A stretch of 64,000 bases of DNA, from NCBI RefSeq assembly GCF_020497125.1, contig NC_059073.1:18063225-18127224 (forward strand), written 5' to 3'. This document shows, one piece after another, positions 55,590-64,000 of this stretch. Within the stretch, counting starts at the first letter, position 1; every line of letters starts with the position of its first letter. The position numbers and the translations under genes were made by a program. The notes below the pieces were generated by a model, which saw only the letters and a list, made by a program, of their open reading frames with translations, searched no databases and was not told where the DNA came from. This DNA comes from Mauremys mutica. Its lineage: Eukaryota > Chordata > Testudines > Geoemydidae.

Positions 55590-56640
55590 GAAGGGTGTAG
55601 AGGGGTTGAGGAATTTGGGTAGTACGCCTTGTTTAACATCTTTAACGCAGTGAAAGGGTGAGTAAACAGCCGGACAATGATGGAATTCACAGACTATGCC
55701 AACTTGAAAGGCCTTGAAAACACCCAAGAGGACAGAGGAATCACACAGACACACCTAGAAAGGTCAGAAAAATGGCTTAAAAATAGCAAAATGAGATTCA
55801 GCTCTAAATACAATGCAGGTGACTTCATTTGAGAAAAATCATCTGAAACAGATATAGTATTGAGCCAGAGGGAGAAAGCTGACAAGGCAATGCTGCTGAA
55901 AGACATTTTGGTGGGATAGATAACAGCACATTAGATGTGTGCTTGCAGTGCAGTATGGCAATAAAATAAATAAAGAGGGCAATGTGATTATTTTGCTACC
56001 TTGATAATTTTCGTTATTATTATTATTATTTATTTCTATGATTGTAGAACCTAAAAGCCCCAGTCATGCACTAGTGCCCCGTTTTGCCAGATGCTGTGCA
56101 TACACAGAACAAAAAGACAATCCTGCCCCAAAGAGCACCGGGGACATTTTCACTCAAAGATCTTGTTGTATAACCAGAAGCATCAAATCCGAGAGCAAGG
56201 CAGGGGATAATCTCTTTCTATGTGACTCTATAATGAGGCCACACCTGGACCTGGACTAGTGTGTTCAGTTCTGATCACCTCATTAACAGAAAGCTATTGA
56301 CAAAGTTCAGGAAAGGGCAACAAAAATGATTAAGAGGTTGGAGAGACCAATTTATAAAGAAAGCTTATAAGAGAGAAATATAGCTTGGCTCAGAGCCAAA
56401 GCAGGAGACATAAGGTGCTATAGGTATTTGAAGAGTATAAAGTGAAAGATCACTCAGATAGCATGGTACATGAAGGTATCTATAGAAATCATGGGGATAA
56501 AATGAAAAGGAAAAAATTAGGTTGAATATCAAGTAGAACATCCCAACAGTGAGATCTATTATATTGTGAAATACTTTTGCAAGGAAATTGATTAGATATT
56601 TGAAACTAGACTGCAAAATGCACTTGAAATATATACTTTT
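55590..56640 (+). mobile_element. Old CR1-like LINE
   Basis: Ordered ORF2-like blocks: 'aatgatggaattcacagact', 'tcagaaaaatggcttaaaaa', 'gaggccacacctggacctgg', 'agttctgatcacctcattaa' and 'gggcaacaaaaatgattaag'. Heavily mutated with no long frame. It may contain an unrelated insert near 56030-56160 with L2/MIR-tail words. Confidence 0.6.
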
Positions 56641-57170
56641 TAAAGGAACAATCCTGCATATGAAGGGGGTAGGCTGTATGACTTTTAAAATTCTATACCT
56701 TTTTGTTAGCACGGCAGATATTTTTTCACTTGCAATCTTTTGTCAGAAAGCTCTTTTTTTAAAACTTGGTTTCCTTTATTTTACCCAATTTTCCATTTTA
56801 GAGATTAGAGCTGGTGGGAAAACTTTAAAAAACCCCAAAACCATTTACATTTGTTACAGCTTGTTTGAAATTGCAAAATGACTTTCTAAAATTCTATACT
56901 TAAAAACAATTTTTCATCATTAGTCCATTAACTTATTTTTTCCAAATTTGAGTTTTTGACAAAAATTGGTTAGAAGATTGAAATTTAAAAATGTAACCAG
57001 CTTTAACGCACAAACATGTCTGAGGATAGAGTCAAGGGAAACACTGAAATGGTCTTGAAAGGTGAGAAAAATGGGATTTTTTTTAAAAAAAGCTTTTACA
57101 TTTTTTTCATTGCTGACAAGAAGTTTTCTGCCCCCCACCTGCCCCTCCAATGAAAACGTTCTGACCAGCT
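56641..57170. repeat. A+T-rich diverged repeat region
   Basis: Words as in 39051-39530 ('tgacaaaaattggttagaag', 'tccaatgaaaacgttctgac'). Ends unclear. Confidence 0.35.
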
Positions 57171-58149
57171 TTAATAAAAAGACAATTAATGTCCCATCAG
57201 TGACCATAATTTTAAATATTACTGTGGAAGTTTAGAATTCTCTGAAGGTAAACTGGTTTTCTTTCTACATTTCTATACTTGCATCTTTCTTTATGTCTTC
57301 CTCTGCATTCCATTTCCTCTTGGCTCCATGTCATTAAGACAGAAGTGGACGTTATTCATTTTGGGTCTGATCATGGAAGCCTTTTTCATGAAAGTAGCCC
57401 TACCAACAAAAATAAATAACTAACTAAATAAATAAATACAAAGTATGTAAGCAGTGAAATGGCGTGACTTGTCTGGAATAGTGTGTAGAAAACCTACAAG
57501 TGCAAAGTGTGAGGATGAAAATGGTGTATAAGAGAACAAATAACTAAACCAAAGAATGTAAAATGAAGTGATGGTGGGGGAGGCAGGGAAAGTTTTATAA
57601 CACATGTTTCTGTTAGTTACTTTTCCTACTATAATCCCGTCCTGTCAGGGCGCCTGCCTTAGCCCTGCTGCACCGCTGGACATTTGGTGGCTGGAGATCA
57701 CGATCGACTGTCAGAGGCTCCAGGATCGACCAGTCGATCGCAATCTACCTGTTGGTGACCACTGTTCTAGAGAGTGGACAGCTCTACATTTCAGGGCAAG
57801 TGGTAGAGGCCCCTGCTTGCTCATGATAAAAATACACAGGGTAGAAAGTATTGGATGTAGCCCCAGTCCTGGTCATAGAACATGTCAAAGAGACATTTGT
57901 CTATATGGTAGTGGATAGGCTGCAGCGAACGGTGGGGTTGGGTGAGAAACAGGGGCAGGAGAGAATCAGCCCAGCAATATCATACACAGAGTTTGGATGT
58001 CTGTGGATAACCAATGACTTTAGGAAGGGATCTTTGACAATGCCATGGCCATTAACCTCAGCAGTCATCGCTGTGTGGTTTCGCTTACTCCTGGGTATTT
58101 TGCCTGATGCAACTATTTTTAAACAATGTAGCTGCTACTAGTGCTAGTC
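57171..58149. other. Unassigned non-coding sequence
   Basis: 57640-57790 contains 'gaccagtcgatcgcaatcta' and 'cctgttggtgaccactgttc', probably an old hAT end. No gene. Confidence 0.35.
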
Positions 58150-58400
58150 AGAAGTTTCCTAATGAAACTTTTTTCAGTTGGAAAATGCAATTTCTTTCCA
58201 CAGGAATGTCTTGATTTTTATTAAAATTCATTTAGAAAAAAATCAAAATGAAGAATTTTGATAATGTCAAAACATTCCATTTTGACGTCTTCAGAATGAC
58301 AACATTTTAATTTTCCATTTGGAAATGATTTTCTGTTTTGAAATGTATTTTATTTTATTTGTTTAAAATAAAAATCTACACAGAAATTAAATATGTTGAT
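58150..58400. repeat. A+T-rich diverged repeat, 'aaacattt/gaaatgtt' family
   Basis: 'aaaatcaaaatgaagaattt' and 'caaaacattccattttgacg' match the 43255 copy. Confidence 0.4.
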
Positions 58401-58434
58401 TTAATCAAAAGGAAATGCTTCTAGTCACCGGTGT

Positions 58435-58565
58435 AGCGGGGTGGTTACCCCGCTCCTACCCTGAAGGGCTTAAAACATCCCTGGGAGTGGCCTGTGGCAG
58501 GGAAAAGGCTAGGCTGATTAGAAAGCAGCCACAGCTGCAGCCAGCTTAATCAGTGAATGAGCCTG
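58435..58565 (+). mobile_element. Terminal fragment of the LTR-like family at 24942
   Basis: Starts TGTAGCGGGGTGGTTACC, the same end as the element at 25939 on the minus strand, and continues collinearly ('gggaaaaggctaggctgatt'). It stops after about 130 bp next to CR1 sequence. Confidence 0.65.
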
Positions 58566-58574
58566 GTAGCTATA

Positions 58575-59853
58575 GAATAGCTAGCCTGACATCGATCCCA
58601 ACAAAATAATGGAATGGTTAATTCAGGACTATCTACAAAGAATTAGAGGCTAAAATAATTAATTAATGCCACTCAACATCGTTCTGTGGAAAGCAGATCT
58701 TGTCAAACAAACCTGTTCTCTTTTTTTGGACAAGAGCACAGGTCTGGTTGATGAAGGCACTGTCTTGGTATAGTATACTTGGATTCCTCCAAAGCATTAG
58801 ACTTAATACCACATGATATTTTGATTAAAAACTTGCATTATATGGAATTAACAGGGTAGGCGTTAGATGGATTCAAAACCGTCTCACTGACAGATCTCAA
58901 AATGTAGTTATTAATTGAGAAACGTCAACGAGCAGGGCTTTTGCTAGGGGCTTAGGTGTTGGTCCAACACTAGTCAATATTTTTATCAGTGATCTAGATG
59001 AGGATATAAAAATCTTTGCTGTAAAGTTTGAAGACGACACGGTTAGTAAATAATGAGGTGGGTAGGTTATTGTTACAGAGTGATTTGAATTGCCTGATTA
59101 AATGGTCACAATCCAACAAAATGTGTTTTTAATACAGGCAAATGCAGTATAATACACCTAGCAACAAAGAGTGTAGGCTATACCTGCAGGATGGAGACTG
59201 TCTTGGAAAGCAGTATCTCAGAGAAGGAGTTGGGAGTTATTGCAGATAACTGCCTCGACATGCACTCTCAGTACAATGCTCTGGCAAAAAGGGCTAACGT
59301 GATCGTGGATGTGTAAAAAAGTGGAATATCAAATAGAAGTAGGGAAATGATTTCGCCTCTGTACATGGCATTGGTAAGACTACTGCTGGAATAGCGTGTC
59401 CAGTCCTGGTGACCACAGTTCAGTCAGGATGTCGGAACACTGAAGAGAGTTTAAAGGAGGGCCAGGAAAATGGTCACAGAGCTGGCAAACAAGCCTTACC
59501 ACGTGAGGCTTCAGGAGTTCAAGCTATTCGGCTTCTCAAAGAGAAGTTGAGAGGTGACTTGATCATTGTGTAGAAAAGATACCTGACAGTGGGGAGCTTT
59601 TCAATTTTAAAGACAAAGGCAAAACAAGATCCACCGGTTGGAAGTTCAAGTTAGACACATTCAACCTTGAAATAAGATGCAATTTCCTAGCTGTGAGGAT
59701 AATTAAACATTAGAACAACTTAGCAGGGGCGGTGGTGGACTTACCATCGCTTCGAGTCTTTAAAATGAGACTAGATATTATCCTAAAGGCACACTTTAAT
59801 CCAGCTTCTGGGAAACATTCAACAGCCTGTGTATGCAGGGGGTCAGACTAGAT
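58575..59853 (+). mobile_element. Old CR1 LINE, left part, split by hAT
   Basis: Follows the CR1/L3-type ORF2 order for 1.25 kb: 'gcagatcttgtcaaacaaac', 'gattcctccaaagcattaga', 'atcagtgatctagatgagga', 'gtccagtcctggtgaccaca' and 'cctagctgtgaggataatta'. No open frame of note. Interrupted at GACTAGAT; the 3' end resumes at 61115. Confidence 0.85.
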
Positions 59854-61114
59854 CGGTGGTTCTCAACCTTTTTTGGGCTCAAGACTCATTTGTACATATT
59901 TATAGCCTGTCATGATCCAGTAAATTGTATGTGGTGGAGGCCCTGGGGTGGTTTGGGCCATATCCTGCCCCCCCTCCCTCGAGGGGTTGGCTCCTGCCAG
60001 CACTTAGAGCCGTAACTAGGCATTTTAGCACCTGGGACAAGCAAGCCTATTTTTGCTCCCCCCCCCACCATTTTTCCCCTCTCATTTTTCTGCCTCAAGG
60101 GGATACATGGAGGGCTGGATGAGGGGTCAAGTATCCACCTCAGAATTTTTGGTTGCACCTCCTGAACCCAGACCGGCTGGGTGGTCTGCTGAGGTGAGTT
60201 GGGGCAGAAGTAGCCCTCCCTCTCCAAGCCCTGCTGTGTGGGGCTGGCCTGACACCCCCTCAACCCCCCATTTTTCTGCCCTTGTGGCTTTGCGCCCTGC
60301 GTGGCTGCCCCACTCGCCCTGTCCTGGGTACAGCTCTGCCAACACTCACCCCATAGTGGTGGCTCCTGCAGCTTTTGTGCTGTGGGGCTGGCTGGGCTTG
60401 GCTTTCTGCTTCAGGCGTTGCAACCTCTGGGAGTTGCAGTGTCACTCAGGTTTGGCCCCGCCTCCCTGACTGGACCAAATTTGTGAGAGTGGAGTTGTGA
60501 CCTGGCTCATGGGGTTGCAGTGCCACTCACTCAAAATTGGCCTCCCTGGATTCCCATCATCCTGACGGGTGGGCCAAACCTGAGTGGCACTGGGACCCCA
60601 GAGGTAGCAGTGCCTAGAACAGGGAGGTGAACCCAGCCAGACCCATGGGCAGGGCTGCCCAGAGGGGGAGGCAAGTGGAGCAATTTGCCCCAGACCCCGG
60701 GCCCCGCAGGGGCCCCACAAGCCCTGGCCAAGAATCCCTTCCCTGGCTAGAGGCACCTTTTTAATTTTTACTCACCCGGCGGCGCTCTGGGTCTTTGGCG
60801 GCACTTCGGCAGTGGGCCCTTCACACACTCCGGGTCTTCAGTGGCACTTTGGCAGTGGGTCCTTCAGTGCTGCCGAAGACACGGAGCGAGTGAAGGACCC
60901 ACCACCGCCGAAGACTTGGAGCGCCGCCTGGTGAGTACAAGCGCCGCAGCAGGTGGCGCCTTTTTTATGTCTGCTCCCCTGCTTTGCCCCAGGCCCCCTG
61001 AATCCTCTGGGTGGCCCTGCCTATGGGACAGGAGCTACAAGAGCTGCCCCACAATCCTTTGAAACATTCTGGTGACCCAATTTTGGGTCCTGACCCACGG
61101 GTTGAGAAACCCTG
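59854..61114. mobile_element. hAT-type element (1261 bp) within CR1
   Basis: Left end cggtggttctcaacc and right end ggttgagaaaccctg are inverted, with an exact 8-bp TSD GACTAGAT (59846-59853 and 61115-61122). Without its internal insert it is about 0.88 kb. The interior (60430-60620) carries inverted pieces shared with 18450-18840. No transposase. Confidence 0.92.
60650..61019. mobile_element. hAT-type element (370 bp) nested in the 59854 hAT
   Basis: Ends cagggctgcccagaggggg and cctctgggtggccctg are inverted. TSD CCCATGGG / CCTATGGG (60642-60649 and 61020-61027) with one mismatch. Most of its interior is an inverted repeat, arms about 60775-60850 and 60860-60935. Confidence 0.9.
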
Positions 61115-61165
61115 GACTAGATGATCATAGTGGTCCTTTCTGGACTGAGAGTCTATGAATCCATG
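61115..61165 (+). mobile_element. CR1 LINE 3' end, continuation of 58575-59853
   Basis: 'gactagatgatcatagtggt' and 'ctgagagtctatgaatcc' are the CR1 3' terminus, restoring the element after the hAT. Confidence 0.85.
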
Positions 61166-63060
61166 TCATCCCCACTCCTATCCCACATAAAGCCCTCTCG
61201 CCTCCATTTCTCTCTATGTGTGCTAGAGAGTGAGGAGGGAAATGTACTCACCTTTGGAGGACAGAATGGTCTTTGTGCCTGTGCATATCTGCTATGGGCA
61301 TCACAGTAGACGGTGCACAGCATTTTGTCCATCCATTGACTGGGCCATTATTGAAGGCCAGCTTTAATTTAAATAGACCTGACATACTAGCATGTGGGAG
61401 CAGTATCTACCTCGTTATACCCATGCAGACAAATGCAAACAAGAGCAGAAATTGGATCACGTGGGCTACAGAATAAAATAATCTTCACTCGGGACCAGAT
61501 TCTGAGCTCCTTTATACCCTGTGAGGGTTGTACATGGTGAGTCAGATGAGAAAAATTGTCCCTAGCTCTGCCCTGAATATGTCTGCTGAGGATATCTTTC
61601 CTCTTCTTCATCGGGCAATTTCCATTGAAATGGTCTGTTTGTCTTTATTAAAAAAATAAGCAAATAGAAATAAATCTGGGTGGGGGAGGGAAGAAAACAC
61701 ATTTAATGGAGCCCTGAGTCACTGTGTTTAGATGAATGGTAATCCCAAACATGTATTAAGAATGCTCCCACACCGTGCATTAAGAAAAGTCACACTGGGT
61801 TTGAACCTACTCTCACACCCACTCTAAACAGAGTGCAACTCTGTTGACTTCAACTCCTGATTTATGCTGGAATGAGATCAGAATGGAACCTTTTCTGTGT
61901 GTTTAAATAACATCCACAGTATTATCATTGTCTGATAAATAACTTCTGTATCCAGAACAACAGCACAGAAGAATCCAAGAACAGCTACCACAGTATAACT
62001 CTAAAATTCAAAGCTGCCCGAGTTAACACTGACAGTTGTGTTTTAAAAGTAAACTCTTGCAATTACAAGAATCATAATTCCTCTCCCTCATAAAAATAGT
62101 CCCAGTAACACATAAATGCTGCTTAAAATAGCTATTTTTACCCCCAGAATTCACTCATAAAACTTCAGTACCCAGTGAGAAATAGCTATATCTGTCATAG
62201 ACCTCCAGGCAAATAAACTTCAAATTGATGTGGATGATGTTAAAATTAAATCCCTCTGGGCTTTATTATTCACACTGAAATTCTGCTGTGAGGCAACAGA
62301 TAGGCACTGCGAATGGAACACTGTAAGTTATGTGGTTTTAAAAGTGAAATTTGGGAAACAATTCTTTTATTTTTAAAGTGGAGAATGTTTACAGAACTAT
62401 TTAAATAGATTTGTTGCAATGATGGAATTAATAAAATTATGAATAACCGTTGGTATTAGGGGATAGTTTAATCAGTTCAAACTCTTCTTTTAATCACACT
62501 GACTGGGGTTGCATGGTATAAAAGAAAATTCGGCCCACTTGAACTAAAAAAAGGATCAGTGCTAGATAGCTTGATCATAAACAAAGCAACTTTCTAGCAA
62601 CCACTCAAACAATGTTGTTTCAAATTATTTCCAAAGCACCTTAGATTTTAGAAAGGCTTTTCTAAGCAAATACTCATGTAATAGACTAATAACAGTATTG
62701 CTTTACTTTACCTTTGCGTGAGGACTTAAGGGACAATTCTCCTCTTATGCTCTACGCCACTGTGTAGCCATTGACGACAATGCTGTTCCTCTTGATGCAC
62801 AGTGTACAAGTGATGGGAGATGCAGTTCTTTAGGGGTGGCCAAGAAAACTTGTGTTTTACAAAGAAAATTTAATGAACTGAAACAGACCTTTAGATGGGA
62901 AGTGGGGAATGCTACATGGGTATAACGTAGCCGGATGCAGAAGGCAGGACTGCACCATATTGTGGCGGCGTGGTGGGCTCCACAGTATGTGTTTGATATA
63001 TTCACTTCCATCAAAGTGCACAAAAGCAAAGGAAATGTTCAGCATATATAAAACCACTCA
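61166..63060. other. Unassigned non-coding sequence
   Basis: About 1.9 kb with no gene or confident repeat. Confidence 0.4.
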
Positions 63061-63500
63061 CAGGCGTTGAATCCGTGGGTGCCCTAGGGCTCAAGCACCC
63101 ACAGGAAAAAAATAGGGGGTGCTCAGCACCCACGGACCGTAGCCCCGCCCATGCTCCGCCTCGAGGTCCCAGCCCCCACTTGGCCTCTTTCCTCATGCCG
63201 CTGCTCGTGCTGCGCCTCTTCCTGCTCTCACTCCACCTCTTCCCCCGAGGCTCCTCTTTGCCCCCTCCTCCCGTCACTCGCCTTTAAGGCAGGAGGGGGC
63301 AGAAAGAAGCAAGCGGCGGGCGGAGAAAACCTTGGGGGAGGGAGCAGAGAGGAGCGGGTGGGAGGCGCTTGCGGGAGGGACCTTGGGGGCGGAGAGGAGC
63401 AAGCAGGCAGGGAGGGCCTGAGGGGCAGAAAGAGGCCGAGTAGGAGCAGGAATGGAACACACCACCCCCCACCCCCGGCAAAAACAAAAGTCAGCGCCTG
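63061..63500. mobile_element. hAT-like element (about 440 bp)
   Basis: Starts caggcgttgaatccgtgggt and ends 'gtcagcgcctg', short inverted tips (CAGGCG-TGA/TCA-GCGCCTG). 'gtgggtgc...gcacccac' hairpins lie near both 63080 and 63130, and the interior is purine/pyrimidine-skewed. A matching 8-bp TSD was not seen, so identification rests on the ends. Confidence 0.6.
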
Positions 63501-64000
63501 TGAACATTTAAAAAGTTGGATGTCCGATTCCCACAGCTTAGACAGAATGTCTGAGTCTAGTGATTGACACGGAAATATAAAATGAGGTGGTATGTTGAAT
63601 GTCCTTGGGGCTCCTGGAAGGTTTCAGGCAGCAAACACACAGGAGCAATCATTCCTCCTTGCTTCGTCTTATTATGCAGAAAAAATTACTATTCTTTAAC
63701 TACATTAATAAGTTCACAGTGTTACCTCATTTTAAGTAGGTCAAGTGCCCACTGGGAAGGATTATAGCCAGACTTGGTTAATTGAGGTTTATTTTATCTG
63801 CACTTCTGGATACAAATAAGGCTTAAGAAGACACTCCTGCAGCATCCTATGTACCATTGACTTCTGATAGGATTAGTTATTCATAATCTAAATAGAAAAT
63901 TAGAGCCAGGCTTGATCCTGAAAGTTCGGATCCTACTGCAAAAATCAGCACTTGTTCCGATCTCCGGTAGCCGTTCAGGCTCATGTCTTTGAGAGCCCAC
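63501..64000. other. Unassigned non-coding sequence
   Basis: No recognisable gene or repeat to the end of the window. Confidence 0.4.

Noticed and set aside
60053..60469. 138-codon frame
   Set aside because: Lies inside the hAT at 59854-61114; proline/alanine-rich with an overlapping reverse frame.
63151..63567. 138-codon frame, cysteine/serine then glycine-rich
   Set aside because: Inside the hAT-like element at 63061-63500 and caused by its skewed composition.

Overview
This window looks like nuclear DNA of a cryptodiran turtle. No host protein-coding gene, rRNA or canonical tRNA gene could be supported. The assignment rests on repeats: three copies of a tRNA-derived SINE with A and B boxes and a CR1-like tail (the 'tortoise pol III/SINE' or Cry type), several CR1 LINE copies, many small hAT-type elements, and weak MIR/CORE-SINE copies typical of amniotes. 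The window reads as intergenic or deep-intronic sequence. Nearly every open reading frame is short and random-looking; the exceptions are pieces of retrotransposon proteins.

Layout. 1-15 kb: mostly unassigned old sequence with MIR-like SINEs, one solo LTR-like element (3225-4509) carrying a small Penelope/hammerhead-like insert, and microsatellites. 15-20.5 kb: three hAT elements with exact 8-bp target-site duplications (TSDs), a terminal-inverted-repeat (TIR) element, and a second copy of the same LTR family (18900-20410), itself hit by a hAT. 22.5-28.5 kb: a hammerhead-like repeat, then a CR1 split by an LTR-like insertion which is itself split by a CpG-rich, hairpin-filled DNA element; then an older split CR1. 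29-34.7 kb: a Penelope-like piece with a 14-bp TSD, a 790-bp solo LTR, a 28-bp direct repeat bracketing about 760 bp, and a very GC-rich hAT between two inverted tRNA-like units. 35-47 kb: two turtle SINEs on the minus strand and one on the plus strand, a second copy of the hairpin-filled element, two TIR elements, and A+T-rich repeats. 47.6-49.7 kb: a hAT, then the best coding remnant of the window, a CR1 ORF2 reverse-transcriptase fragment of 342 codons ending in a premature stop. 54-61 kb: a hAT-like end, a faint Ty3/gypsy Gag-like fragment, a palindromic Penelope-like insertion with a 15-bp TSD, old CR1, and a CR1 containing a hAT containing another hAT. 63 kb: one more hAT-like element.

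The elements form a readable insertion order. Old MIR and CR1 copies were hit by LTR, hAT and Harbinger-like elements, and several younger insertions retain perfect TSDs. The most interesting items are the hammerhead-like units (especially the palindromic copy at 55349-55550), the three-hairpin CpG-rich element present twice, the two triple-nested insertion stacks, and a dispersed tRNA-like family distinct from the main turtle SINE. Family names come from recognised consensus patterns and have not been checked against a repeat library. Boundaries without a stated TSD are approximate.
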